From Cylicocyclus nassatus (Eukaryota; Nematoda; Chromadorea; Rhabditida; Strongylidae), in assembly GCA_958299035.1 (NCBI GenBank), contig CATQJL010000112.1, forward strand, positions 41,792,833-41,856,832: DNA of 64,000 bases, in the 5' to 3' direction. Positions within the stretch are counted from its first letter, which is position 1. Every line of letters starts with the position of its first letter. The position numbers and the translations under genes are program-made. The notes beneath the pieces were generated by a model that saw only the letters and a program-made list of their open reading frames with translations, was not told the origin of the DNA and ran no database searches. Positions 46,101-52,318 of the stretch are shown here, one piece after another.

Positions 46101-47743
46101 GCTTTAAGCGATTAGGCTGCATGCAATAAACAATCTGATGAGAAGAAGTCGGGGAAAGCCTGTTTGCTCGATTTTTGTGCAAAATCTGCGTCGCCTTCTT
46201 GTAACGTGGAACCTCAGGCAAAAGACATTTCAATAATTTAATTGTTGGAGCCTTCTAAAATAACTGTTACTAACAATGACTGCGATTCTGGAAAATCCTG
46301 TCGAAGTGGCAGAAAATGTCAGTCCTTTGGTGAATGATCGATTACACAATAAATTAAAACTTACCCTCGAAAAACCATAGCGATGCGAATTCAGTAGAAA
46401 TTGATTTACATTAGCGGAAGATGATTCAATTCAGAGCTTGCGTAGTTCCGAGAGATACTTTCATGAAGTAATAAACTTTGCGTTAAGGTGTCATTGAAAG
46501 TGTTCTATATTATATCTGACTTGTTCAATGCATAGTTGATGCTCTAAGAGAGTTGCATATAAAAATTGCGGGATTTCCAGTCCTCAGCATTTAGATGAGA
46601 TGTTAGGGTTGATATATACTTCTGACTAATAAGTATATACTTGCTAATTTTTTCCATATGTAAAAGTTAAGAAAATGAAAAATGGCGTGTTATAACAACT
46701 ACGCCTCCACTCCTAACTAAGTAAGGTAAGTGTTGGCTACAAACCATTCAAGATACCACGACAATTTTCAGCTTCTGGCTCAGTTTCCCAAATATATTGA
46801 ATTATCTGGAGCTGGCTCTCCCGGTCCAGACTAACTCATCGTACAGGATTTTGGAAAAATCCATAATTTGAGCCTCCTCCTTTCCGTACCGTTCTCTTCG
46901 GCCTCACCTTCCACGTACTGCTATGCATGTCCACTGTCTTCTGACCCCTTTCTGTCTTTTTGCTGCACTCAAACCCCCCTCTCTCTCTCCTGCATGAGCT
47001 AACTTCAGAATGTCATCGTTTTGAGATCAATTAGGAGGACATACACTCTTTTCACTGATGCTTCTCCTTCCCCTCCATATAGAATATCTAAAGACGGAAT
47101 ATTGAGATTACAATATGTTTTGCGAGACGAGAAAGAGACGAGCTTAAAATTGATTGGCTAACAACAACAATTATCCAAAAGCATTTTTTTCACAGTTGAA
47201 GGGTGGTGCAATTGCTTGGGAGAAGGTGCTGCACTCGGTAAGTTTTTTCCATATCTTGTAACCCCTTTTAGAGGTAAATTTAATGCATGAGCGCTTTTTG
47301 TTTTTCTTCGAATTTTGCCACTATGCGTGAAATTGAAATTACACAAGTGCGACGACGAAGGTGATCAAAAAAATCCTTATGTTTTGAACAGTATCTGACG
47401 GAAGATTGGACGCCCAGATAGTAAGTACAAGTTGAGATGTTGCAAACTTTGCAATAGTGCATTTACCTAATAAAAACCACTCTTTGAGCGCAGCTCAAAA
47501 TGTATAAAAGCTATAATGTAATCAAATATCTTTTGACTTTGTCATGGCTGCATTTTGACGTTTGCTAGATTTCAATTTCAAGATTTATTTCAGGCTCTTT
47601 TCAAAGATGGTATTTTCTATTCTTATGATCCACGTACATTTCTCGCCCGAATTGCGGATGGATTGCACATGAGTTCCGTTGGCCTTGAATTGCTGCGTCC
47701 TCTGTACACCGAAATCATCGAGAAATTGCTTCCAACTCTTTAG
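9340..47743 (+). CDS. OAC-family membrane O-acyltransferase with C-terminal SGNH domain (16 exons found, one missing)
   Basis: Exons: 9340-9371, 9422-9532, 9584-9726, 9827-9945, 10001-10177, 15383-15569, 25672-25780, 25851-26026, 43930-44059, 44139-44269, 44409-44529, 44583-44664, 45245-45328, 45438-45600, 45654-45737, 47594-47743 (TAG stop). Splice phases agree at every junction except across the gap 26026-43930, where one exon of length 2 mod 3 is needed. The 1,999 nt found give about 665 residues, near the usual 650-700 of nematode OAC proteins. Motifs in order: RADIQGLRGVAI, GVDIFFVLSGYLM, RRFKRIAP, HTWSLGVE, SRMWQFICG, SYVLYLVHWPVI, then SGNH block MGDS and the DGLH catalytic Asp/His pair. 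Family knowledge: an integral membrane enzyme moving acyl groups, related to bacterial OafA-type proteins and worm NRF-6/NDG-4; the substrate in worms is mostly unknown. The ATG at 9340 is chosen because its 10 codons plus 2 nt join in phase to exon 2. Orthology to a specific oac gene cannot be read here. Confidence 0.85.
10254..10338. mobile_element. Short MITE with TTGGCGGCTGGAAG ends, plus 27-bp duplication
   Basis: Ends TTGGCGGCTGGAAGG and CCTTCCAGCCGCCAA are inverted. The core GCGTGCTCTCTGAT is shared with the copy at 15587-15726. Immediately downstream a 27-bp unit (GCCGCCAATCCAATTGAACC and 7 more bases) occurs twice, to 10381. Confidence 0.8.
10840..11500. repeat. Diverged dispersed repeat in the intron after exon 5
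   Basis: Segments match the interior of the element at 34.7-37.2 kb, for example around CCAACCCATGATTTC (about 11157 and 35760) and the stretch ending in TTCTCCTCTTT (about 11400 and 36010). Divergence is high and the ends are unclear. Confidence 0.6.
11937..12763. mobile_element. TTAA-flanked TIR element (AGGCAGTGTCC ends)
   Basis: TIRs AGGCAGTGTCCGGGCAAAAA and its inverse are directly flanked by TTAA at 11933-11936 and 12764-12767. The arms are about 125 bp. The GC-rich centre (about 12060-12640) has no recognised coding potential. A 4-bp TTAA duplication is typical of piggyBac and Kolobok elements; no transposase is present, so the superfamily is open. Confidence 0.85.
12764..13948. other. 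Intron sequence, no gene recognised
   Basis: An AT tract lies at 13034-13056. The region 13830-13910 is GC-rich without recognisable coding content. Confidence 0.4.
13949..14680. repeat. Diverged inverted repeat
   Basis: CGGTACTTTTCCGTTATCC near 13963 has its inverse near 14660, and the CCACGTGTCA region near 14060 has its inverse near 14558. The arms are imperfect and the outer ends were not fixed. A purine-rich AGAAGA tract follows at 14817-14851. Confidence 0.65.
15383..15569 (+). CDS. OAC gene exon 6: RxWQF block and luminal loop
   Basis: The acceptor CTTATAG precedes 15383 and the donor GTAGCC follows at 15570. The exon is open for 62 codons plus 1 nt and starts with FSHGLLMSRMWQFICGS, the block that follows the HTWSLGVE region in this family. 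The rest is a charged loop. Entry phase 0 matches the end of exon 5, and the leftover G joins the AT of exon 7 to give Asp. A longer open frame across the same bases (15181-15477) is in another frame and is not this exon. Confidence 0.82.
15587..15726. mobile_element. MITE with GGCTTGGCGGCTGGAAG ends
   Basis: Inverted ends GGCTTGGCGGCTGGAAG and CTTCCAGCCACCAAGCC. It shares GCGTGCTCTCTGAT and AAGCCCCGCCTTCCAGCC with the copy at 10254. It begins 17 bp after the exon 6 donor. Confidence 0.8.
16577..19440 (-). CDS. LINE ORF2 protein: AP-like endonuclease plus reverse transcriptase
   Basis: Open for more than 926 codons. There is no ATG at the N-terminus: the frame runs upstream past TTG 19357 through CYLLNARSLQNKL, the usual start of this endonuclease fold, into the end of ORF1. 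Endonuclease motifs: FVTETWLS (catalytic Glu), VGDFNLP and TSDHNIIEF (SDH). RT motifs: FDLSKAFD, GLPQGGALSPLLFNIY and LMYADDIKIYG (YADD active site), then LGVIF and EYANQVWNP of the thumb. All expected catalytic residues are present. Translation probably depends on re-initiation or frameshifting after ORF1. Activity is inference. Confidence 0.88.
19429..20196 (-). CDS. LINE ORF1 protein (nucleic-acid-binding type)
   Basis: 255 residues from a true ATG at 20196. The N-terminal third is polar with many Gln and Asn. From about residue 85 there is a block RQRSIVVAGLPE, then VKVFRMGN and RPRLVKVELP, the pattern of ORF1 proteins in CR1-like and related LINEs with an RRM-like fold. A basic, Arg- and Glu-rich helix follows (HEREQERGLREQAKRMNQG). 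No CCHC knuckle is visible. It would coat the LINE RNA. Its stop (TGA) overlaps the ORF2 reading frame. Confidence 0.75.
   Translation of the reverse strand: MPAKSTKSQRQNKTDGLADPLTQRANINTTSQHPSSISQNGYGNNRGPTTIFQLFKKLLDLNIPEVSDITNEILLRLGELGDGAVERDVRQRSIVVAGLPELMGGNDQTASLASERQNDTEQKVRGVLDALDIECRPVKVFRMGNRVTDRPRLVKVELPTRSHWTSALSRARLLRDSPTFKGVYIRRSMTAHEREQERGLREQAKRMNQGRSFEDRFVVYKGEVVLASSLSRKNTPSLQNLANSHRQPSVARQKN
20606..20799. repeat. 194-bp direct repeat, copy 1
   Basis: Identical by eye to 21089-21282. Starts ACAATCTTGAATG and ends CTCAAAAAATCTGAT. Confidence 0.9.
21089..21282. repeat. 194-bp direct repeat, copy 2
   Basis: Identical by eye to 20606-20799, separated by 289 bp of unrelated sequence. 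No TG..CA ends, so a solo-LTR explanation is not supported. Confidence 0.9.
21929..23166. mobile_element. Non-autonomous hAT-type element (CAGGGTMAAGC ends) with perfect 8-bp TSD
   Basis: GTAATGTC at 21921-21928 is repeated at 23167-23174. The ends CAGGGTAAAGCGGGGGGTGC and (inverted) CAGGGTCAAGCAAGGGGTGT are related TIRs followed by G-rich subterminal runs. The centre holds a large palindrome (22298-22890). No transposase. The 8-bp TSD and CAGGG start fit the hAT superfamily. Confidence 0.88.
22298..22890. repeat. Near-perfect palindrome, arms about 290 bp with almost no spacer
   Basis: Left arm about 22298-22588, right arm about 22593-22890, meeting at a few bases around GCTGCTGC. Differences are scattered single bases, for example AATATTGTCCGC versus AGTATTTATATG context. 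Part of the right arm recurs, diverged, at 41080-41235. Confidence 0.92.
23277..24393. mobile_element. TIR element with about 270-bp inverted arms
   Basis: GGAATTTATCTACCCAGAGAGG-type ends are inverted at 23286 and 24384. The arms run to about 23560 and from about 24090 and include TCTGCCATGCTGGTTCCAAA. Flanks TTTGACT and TTTGATT may be a 7-bp TSD with one change. The centre is AT-rich and non-coding. Confidence 0.8.
24394..25671. other. Intron sequence before exon 7, nothing recognised
   Basis: No coding frame with OAC similarity and no repeat noticed. Confidence 0.4.
25672..26026 (+). CDS. OAC gene exons 7-8: C-terminal membrane helices of acyltransferase-3 domain
   Basis: Exon 7 (25672-25780) encodes FGERDW followed by a hydrophobic helix and ends at a GTGAAT donor with 2 nt left over. 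Exon 8 (25851-26026) follows a 70-bp intron ending AATGTCAG and encodes a helix plus SYVLYLVHWPVILAV, a signature of acyltransferase-3 proteins. The donor at 26027 (GTAGAG) is inferred; reading past it gives a stop at 26049-26051. The next exon (the following membrane helix) was not located. Confidence 0.82.
27131..27835. mobile_element. Mariner-type foldback element (TAGGTCGTCCCAAAAGTTTT ends)
   Basis: Arms of about 320 bp (27131-27455 and 27504-27835) are inverted around a spacer of about 50 bp. The ends resemble mariner TIRs and are bordered by TA. The interrupted repeat unit resumes afterwards (GAGCAAGTTAATAGTAAA near 27850), matching the uninterrupted unit at 26610-26640. Confidence 0.85.
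28161..29417 (+). pseudogene. hAT transposase remnant
   Basis: Open blocks in shifting frames at 28161-28520, 28511-28906 and 28773-29039. The block LVSIPTSTAEVEKEIF, continued in another frame by FSIYSVIRTQRRSRTTIEHL, is the hAT C-terminal dimerisation region. At least one frameshift lies near 28930, with another around 29040. An acidic tail (SEEEEDFSGSE) follows. The N-terminal zinc finger and catalytic core are not recognisable. It cannot make an intact transposase. Confidence 0.65.
29768..30245 (-). other. Unassigned segment with a short open stretch
   Basis: On the - strand about 55 codons are open around 30240-30075 (RILIDSLLDAGLRRPTLN), then stops appear. It could be a retrotransposon remnant; no domain was recognised. 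GGTAGAGGACATTAGG at 29771 is inverted at 29883. Confidence 0.35.
30254..30341. mobile_element. 88-bp hAT-type MITE with perfect 8-bp TSD
   Basis: Ends CAGTGGCGTACC and GGGTACGCCACTG, with ATTCGTTT duplicated at 30246-30253 and 30342-30349. Same family as the three longer copies at 57.4-58.5 kb. Confidence 0.93.
30960..31877. mobile_element. Mariner-type element with 29-bp TIRs and TA duplication
   Basis: TTAGGTTGATGCAAAAGAAA and 9 more bases at the left end are inverted at the right end with one change (AAGGAA). TA at 30958-30959 and 31878-31879. 918 bp; no transposase frame is recognisable inside. Confidence 0.9.
31998..32855 (+). mobile_element. hAT-type element (CAGGGCCCG ends) with perfect 8-bp TSD
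   Basis: GCTAGAAC at 31990-31997 is repeated at 32856-32863. The ends CAGGGCCCG and CGGGCCCTG are inverted. 858 bp, non-coding, and matched over its length by the inverted copy at 60014-60890. A fragment resembling its terminal part also follows at about 32920-32970. Confidence 0.9.
33640..34190 (+). pseudogene. RTE-like LINE reverse transcriptase fossil
   Basis: Around 33640-33710 the frame reads SVLHKLFERILALMLRRLDQ, resembling the RT finger of RTE elements. At about 33943-34187 it reads GAREGDKVSPSLLNAASQ, a degraded form of the usual GVRQGD..SPKLF motif, then a stop, then sequence aligning to the palm and ending at a stop near 34187. The YADD-type active site and endonuclease are lost. 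Confidence 0.7.
34309..34628. mobile_element. Microsatellite-tailed element (ACTAG..CCCGGCTCCGCC family), copy 1
   Basis: Starts ACTAGTTGACTTACCCGGCT and ends in ATAC/CAGACAGA repeats followed by TTCAGCTTTATATATAAGAT. It shares CGATATCGATCGAT, AAGTAGCCTATGACAC and TTTGGTCCGGATCGGTTCAG with the other copies. The layout recalls microsatellite-bearing non-autonomous Helentron or mini-me type elements; this is inference. Confidence 0.8.
34694..37170. mobile_element. Long-TIR element, mariner-like ends, about 420-bp arms
   Basis: The left arm (about 34694-35125) and right arm (about 36760-37170) are imperfect inverses, including CAGGGTACCGTTCGATAGAG and its inverse. The right end inverted reads TAAGGTTGTCCGATAAGTTT, like mariner TIRs. 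The spacer is non-coding; parts recur at 10.8-11.5 kb. Confidence 0.7.
37171..38161. other. Intron sequence, nothing recognised
   Basis: A - strand frame of 138 codons (37067-37483) starts in the adjoining transposon arm and shows no domain. No OAC exon was found. Confidence 0.35.
38165..38627. mobile_element. Harbinger-type foldback element with TAA duplication
   Basis: CAAGGGAAGTCACTTGACTT and its inverse (one change) form the ends. TAA at 38162-38164 and 38628-38630. Arms are about 135 bp. Same end type as 51002-52007. Confidence 0.85.
39015..39550. mobile_element. Microsatellite-tailed foldback element, copy 2
   Basis: The left half (39017-39190) is the inverse of the right half (about 39290-39420), around GATCACCCCCGTGGGGGTGATC. 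The unit ends with CAGACAGA repeats and TTTATATATAAGAT. Internal pieces are further duplicated at 39190-39290. A run of C at 38928-38937 precedes it. Confidence 0.82.
39551..40494. other. Intron sequence, nothing recognised
   Basis: No coding frame with OAC similarity; C-rich low-complexity tract at about 40397-40420. Confidence 0.4.
40495..40864. mobile_element. Microsatellite-tailed foldback element, copy 3
   Basis: Begins AACTAGCTGGCTTACCCGGC and ends TTATATATAAGAT. GTATGTTCCGAATAGAAAAT at 40522 is inverted at about 40778-40802, so the copy is a hairpin with a shortened left arm. Confidence 0.85.
40960..41553. repeat. Diverged 3' part of the CAGGGTMAAGC hAT-type family
   Basis: Bases 41080-41235 align with the right arm of the palindrome at 22.7-22.9 kb (GCGAAAAATGGGA, GTTAATTCACCTTTGAAACA). 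C-rich sequence then runs to GGTGTGGTACGCCAC and ends at ACCCTG (41553), as at 23166. The 5' half is absent. Confidence 0.65.
41554..43929. other. Intron sequence; contains one copy of a diverged duplicated segment
   Basis: Bases 42840-43230 resemble 50380-50800 (AACCGCCTTTGTAG-like block, GCACATTATTGCC, GACAGGTTTAGAGTCAGC-like block). No OAC exon was recognised before 43930. Small open frames (42275-42490, 43172-43369) have no domain. Confidence 0.5.
43930..44664 (+). CDS. OAC gene: last membrane helix and start of SGNH domain (4 exons)
   Basis: Exon 43930-44059 encodes a hydrophobic stretch (MLPAFVCVMVCYACIF) and a polar linker. Exon 44139-44269 encodes IDYAIRWNMKEAEY and a cysteine-containing stretch up to the SGNH core. 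Exon 44409-44529 encodes SVILMGDSIACRAY, where the Ser of GDS is the expected nucleophile of block I. Exon 44583-44664 encodes CPFLWCSREMSEIIRK and ends KPDVIL. The acceptor at 44582 (ATATAAG) is atypical; a better-looking ATTCAG 24 bp upstream would put a TAA in frame, so the phase-matched site is preferred. The first exon of this group has the least family-specific content. Confidence 0.75.
44669..45178. mobile_element. Microsatellite-tailed foldback element, copy 4, beside a splice donor
   Basis: Starts ACTAGCTGGCTTGCCCGGCT and ends ATACAGACAGACAGAC repeats then TTCAGCTTTATATATAAGAT. The two halves are inverted around GATCACCCCTTCGGGGTGATC-type sequence near 44914, with arms of about 200 bp. 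It starts 4 nt after the first base of the donor at 44665. Confidence 0.88.
45245..45737 (+). CDS. OAC gene: middle of SGNH domain (3 exons)
   Basis: Exon 45245-45328 joins in phase to 44664 and encodes YFRFNAPIIELDTDF, as in other OAC proteins after the KPDI block. Exon 45438-45600 encodes KYTKHFVLDLPYCTPG and ends at a probable GC donor (AAG|GCAAGC), giving a 53-bp intron. Exon 45654-45737 encodes RTRYQTVRLRSLKCDKC and ends at GTGAGA with phase 0. Alternative: a GT donor at 45586 with the same acceptor, also phase 0, loses five residues. The GT at 45575 does not match phase with any nearby acceptor. Confidence 0.75.
45738..47593. other. Last intron of the OAC gene
   Basis: 1,856 bp with no recognised repeat or exon. 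Donor GTGAGA, acceptor TTATTTCAG. Confidence 0.6.
47594..47743 (+). CDS. OAC gene last exon: SGNH block V and stop
   Basis: The acceptor TTATTTCAG precedes 47594. The exon is phase 0, matching the donor at 45738, and encodes 49 residues and TAG. It holds FYSYDPRTFLARIADGLHMS; the Asp and His of DGLH are the expected acid and base of the SGNH catalytic triad. The C-terminal helix VGLELLRPLYTEIIEKLL is typical of the family. No AATAAA was seen in the next 100 bp. Confidence 0.88.
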   Translation, partial: ALFKDGIFYSYDPRTFLARIADGLHMSSVGLELLRPLYTEIIEKLLPTL

Positions 47744-48250
47744 TGCTAACCCGTAAACTGCAGCATCCTTTATTTAGATCTAAAATACACTCTACTGACT
47801 ATATAGCAACTTATGTGAACATCTAGCTTTCAACAAAGTTTGAAGTATTGAATGTATCATGATTTGTTGAGGCCAACCTAACCTGATCAGTATGTTATCA
47901 ATACCAGCTTTTTTCACTGTAACTTTCATGAAAACATTTTGCATATGTGGCGTACTAGTTTCCAGTACAGATTGTTCTGACACACTGAGACTGTATATCT
48001 GTAAGCCTGCAGCCCTTGTGAGTTGTAGTCCCGAGAAAAACGGGACAGAAAAATATAGGGAGAGCAGATATCGGCAGATTGGCTTGATAATATCAAATTG
48101 GTGAATAATGATAGTACCGCTTTCACGATACATATAAATTTTGAGGCCTACCACATATCGTGATATGGTCGACGGGTATTCTGCAAGCGACAAAGCGTTT
48201 GCAATCGAGAACGGGACAGAGTGCAAAATTATCCGTGCTTCTAGCGTTGG

Positions 48251-49834
48251 GGGTGCGTGGCGTTAGGTACCCAGCCGAGGTGCGGGCGTTAGGTACCCAG
48301 CCATAAGTGGTATACACTAAGCCACGCCCCTCGGTTGCTTCAACAGCGGGTACCTAACGACACACCAAATCCTAGCTGCTAGAACAGCCCGCCTAGCTCG
48401 CTGAAGCGCTGGGGCTTGCAATCCACATGAAAAAGATAGTTCGAGAAAATCAAAAAAATGCGCGAATGAAAGCGCAAGTTTAATGCTTTTTCTATTGCTT
48501 TTTTTAAAATCCATTTCAGAACCACAGAAACTCGGTGCTGAAAATTGGAACAGGGTAAACTTTTTGTGAGCACTTTACAAAGTTTTGCAAAAAAAACCGT
48601 GATGATCTGAGCCGAAAATGTTAGCGGGAATTTCATAAAAGTGAACTTTGTAGAATACCAATAAATCAATTTTATGATTTTACTGAAGCAGAGCGCACTT
48701 TCAAATGCGCTCCAGGCAAATAAGTTGCACGAAATCTTCCTTTCACATATTGTCGTCAGGCTCGTTTTGAGGCGTAAAGTCAAGGATCGTAGTACTTGCG
48801 TTAACATTGCCACAGGGATTGTGCTACGTTATCGTAGATTATTAAGGATATCTTCGATCATAGTTAAGGCCAAAGATTTATGGAACATTACTTTGATAAG
48901 CATACATTTTTCTTTATTTCGGAAGATTTCACATCCCATCCATGAAAATTCCATTGAGCTACTGTATTTTATCATACCTATGCTCTCTGCAGTGCTTCTT
49001 TGGAGGACTTTCATATTGCAATTGTTTCATATCATTCTCTTTTCTAGCGGCCAAAATATGCTCAGTTTATCCAATCAAAGCTATAAATTTTTTGTAACTC
49101 TCTAAAAAGCGAAAGATTTTGTCAATAATTGTTCTCAGTAGAGTTGCTGCTTTTTCCTGTTTCATTCTATAGCACACACTCATCCGAAGTTGGCTAACTC
49201 TGTAACTGTAATATGAAATTTTCATTGATTGAAACAAAGCCCTTCCCATATTTATGAATCACATAGTCCTCCACAAAATTTCCATTCCTGATGACAAGTT
49301 CTCGTTAAAGCTCTTCTTGCAATTGGTTCCATTTCTCATTGTCAAAAATGTTTTTTTTTGAAACAAAAGAATACTCCGTGCAACTTATTTGCCAGGAGCG
49401 CACCCGAAAGTGCGCTTTGCTTCAGTAAAATTATAAAATTGATTTATTGGTATTCTACAAAGTTTACTTTTATAAAATTCCCGCTAACATTTTCGGCTCA
49501 GATCATCACAATTTTTTTGCAAAACTTTGTGAAGTGCTCATAAAAAGTTTACCCTGTTCCAATTTTCAGCACAGAGTCTCCGTGATTCTAAAATGGATTC
49601 AAAAAAAGCAATAGAAAAAGCGTTGTGAACTTGCGCTTTCACTCGCGCAATTTTTTTTTTGATTTTCTCGAACTATCACTTTTCTGTGGGTCGCGAGCGC
49701 CAGCGCTTTGGCGAGCTATGCGAGTTGTTCTAGCAGCTAAGATTTGGTGTATCGTTAGGTACCCGCTGTTGAAGCAACCAGGAGGCGTGGCTTAGTGTTT
49801 ACCACCAATGGCTGGGTACCTAACGCCCGCCCCC
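48251..49834. mobile_element. MULE-like element with long TIRs and 10-bp TSD
   Basis: CTAGCGTTGG at 48241-48250 is repeated at 49835-49844. Arms of about 450-500 bp are inverted, including GCGTTAGGTACCCAGCC and GTTGCTTCAACAGCGGGTACC-type sequence. The left end has the GTTAGGTACCCAGCC motif twice. No transposase. A 9-10 bp TSD with long TIRs is typical of Mutator-like elements. Confidence 0.82.
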
Positions 49835-50379
49835 CTAGCGTTGGTGGCAAAAACATCAAAAGTTTAAAAGCGCTTCACAGTTATCCCCAATAAGCTGGTT
49901 AACTTGTCATCTCACCAATGCAATCGGATCAATTTCTTCAATATACACTATTCAGAGGCGTCTTCCGAGGAAGTCGGCGACTTATGGTTTCTGTCTTTAT
50001 CGGGCCTTAGAGTAGCGTTACACAACGGAATACGGAGATTGCTTGAAATGGTGAAAACACGAAATTTTTGCACACTTTATGAAGAAGCCCAGACGAGATT
50101 GAATTAGAGAGTCTGGTAGAGTGTGAAGTGCGCAAAGGTGCTTGTTGGTTGGTCAAATCAGTATGCATTCGTGGCTTAATAGGCTGTCGGAAGACGCAGG
50201 AGGGTGAGGAGCTCTTCCAGAGCGCTTTTTTTGCTTTCTATGGCAAATAGCGTTTGCGTGGAGGCTTAGCAGGGGGCGGCCTATTGCCCTACTGCATGGA
50301 AGTTCATCCTCTCGCTTCTGCCCGCACGCCGCCTTTGTATGTAGGCACTTCTGAGAACAGGGAGTCGGTATCTTGCTTA

Positions 50380-50830
50380 TGTTGGTCGTACAAAGGGATT
50401 CAGAAGTCGAAGTGTTTGGTCCGAGCAAGCTGCATACCGGGATGCAGCATACAAAGCCAACTTCAAATCTGTCTTTCACATCTGCTAAACCGCCTTTGTA
50501 GAAGAAGTTTTGAGCAGTCTTGTGGCGAAACAAATCTCACATAAGGCGAAATTGAGCACATTATTGCCTTTTGAACTTACCTTTATGTATTTGCTGTATG
50601 AAGTAAGCTAGCTGAATGTTTTGTCCATTAAGCCGAACATGGCTCCGTACGGCCAAATTTGCACCATGCAGGCACTTTAGCAGGATTACGGCCTTGGCTT
50701 ATACCTTCGTCTACAAAACTGTTTAGCAGATGAGACAGACAGATTCGTAATCGGCGTCGTATGCACCATACAGTGTATGCAGCTTGTTTGATTTGTATAT
50801 CGACTTCTGATCTTCATCTTCTTAGTTTGG
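50380..50830. repeat. Second copy of the diverged segment seen at 42840-43230
   Basis: Shares order and spacing of several short blocks with the intronic copy, with many substitutions and small indels. Confidence 0.55.
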
Positions 50831-51001
50831 CGATACTAATCTTGTCGCTTGAGAAGAATCTCGGTAAGTAGATATCGATACATCAACAACTTTGTTTGTC
50901 ATTTGAAATGCTCGCTCGCAACATCCACTTTATTATTATAAATAAAATGTGAAAAGAAAGTCAATGTTGCTGTCCCTTTCAACGGCAAGTGAATATCCTT
51001 A

Positions 51002-52007
51002 CAAGGGAAGTTCACTTAGTCGAAGTGGCGATTTGGAAGGAGATCTATACCAGTGGAGCTTAAAAAGCTGATCTTAGATATATCTTCTGTATCTGCGATG
51101 CATTGTTCTAAAGAAAGTTACGAGCTTTTCTAAAGCCAAATTTTCGTGTATTTTGAGCCGCAAAATCAAGATAATCTCTATACAAAAGTGTGCAAGCTCA
51201 AGCAAACCACCTAGTAAGCATTGTAGGTCTAATTCGAGTTCATCCGAACGCTTTAGGCCCCGGACAGACTTCACGCGATTTGATCGTCGCGACTCAATCG
51301 CCGACATTTCCATTCATTTTCATTTCACATTCAAAAATTTCGGGCAGGAAAAGTATCACAACCGAAATGCAAGTTGATCGGCATGGAATGATGCTGTAAC
51401 AGTTGTCTCGTCGCAATTCACTCGCGACTATCAAATCGCGTGAAGTCTGTCCGGGGCCTTAGAGTGTTTTCCGACCATGTTGTTCATCCACAGGTCGTCA
51501 TTTCATTCCTAGATCACACTTCCATTATGTATACAAAAAAACCCCATAACCTCCATCTAGAAAAACGCGTCGCGTACTTTTTGGAAATTACCAATGCATG
51601 AAACGTAAAACGTTGTTCTCAACTATATCTTGAATATCAGCGACGCGTTTTTCTAGTTGGAGGTTATGGGGCTTTTTGTATATGTTATGAAAGTGTGGTC
51701 TAGGAATGGAATGACGACCTGTGGATAAACAACATGGTCGGAAAACACTCTAAAGCGTTCGGATGAACTCGTATTAGACCTACAATGCTTACTAGGTGGT
51801 TTGCTTAAGCTTGCACACTTTTGTATAAAGATTATCTTGATTTTGCGGCTCAAAATGCACGAAAATTTGGCTTTAGAAAGCCCATAACTGTTTTCAGAAC
51901 AATGCATCGCAGATATAGACAGTATATCTAAGATCAGCTTTTTAAGCACTATCCATAGGTATGGATCTCCTTCCAAATCGCCACCTCGACCAAGTGAACT
52001 TCCCTTG
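51002..52007. mobile_element. Harbinger-type foldback element with TTA duplication, carrying a nested MITE
   Basis: CAAGGGAAGTTCACTTAGTC and its inverse (with changes) form the ends. TTA at 50999-51001 and 52008-52010. Arms run about 51002-51575 (interrupted by 51256-51461) and 51635-52007. The whole unit is nearly palindromic. Confidence 0.88.
51256..51458. mobile_element. 203-bp Harbinger-type MITE nested in the foldback element
   Basis: The ends GGCCCCGGACAGACTTCACG are exact inverses over about 29 bp and similar to about 37. TTA at 51253-51255 and 51459-51461. The partner arm of the host element lacks the insert and shows a single TTA equivalent (CTCTAAAGCGTTCGG near 51751), giving the empty site. 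Confidence 0.93.
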
Positions 52008-52109
52008 TTAGTAAAAGTCGAAAAAAGGTGACTACTTTTACTTTATCAATGCGTCAGCATTTTCTGCCGATGTTTAAAAATTCTCATCTTGCAACGACAT
52101 GTTTTGTAG

Positions 52110-52313
52110 TAAAGCTATCCTTAGCTGAATAAATGAAGCTGAACCTACGCTTGCTTGTATGAATTTCTGTATGTGTGTCTGTACGTATGTTCCAAATTTG
52201 TTACTGAACTGTCCGGACCAAACTTGGCACACATACATTTCGGATGAGGCGAGTGTCATAGGCTAGTTTTCGACATTGATCGATACCGATTGTGTCAATT
52301 TTTGCAAAGTTTC
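52110..52313 (-). repeat. Fragment of the microsatellite-tailed family, inverted
   Basis: GTACGTATGTTCC, GTCCGGACCAAACTTGGCAC and TTTTTGCAAAGTTT match other copies in reverse orientation. It is cut by the CTCAG cluster that starts at 52319. Confidence 0.75.
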
Positions 52314-52318
52314 ACCTA

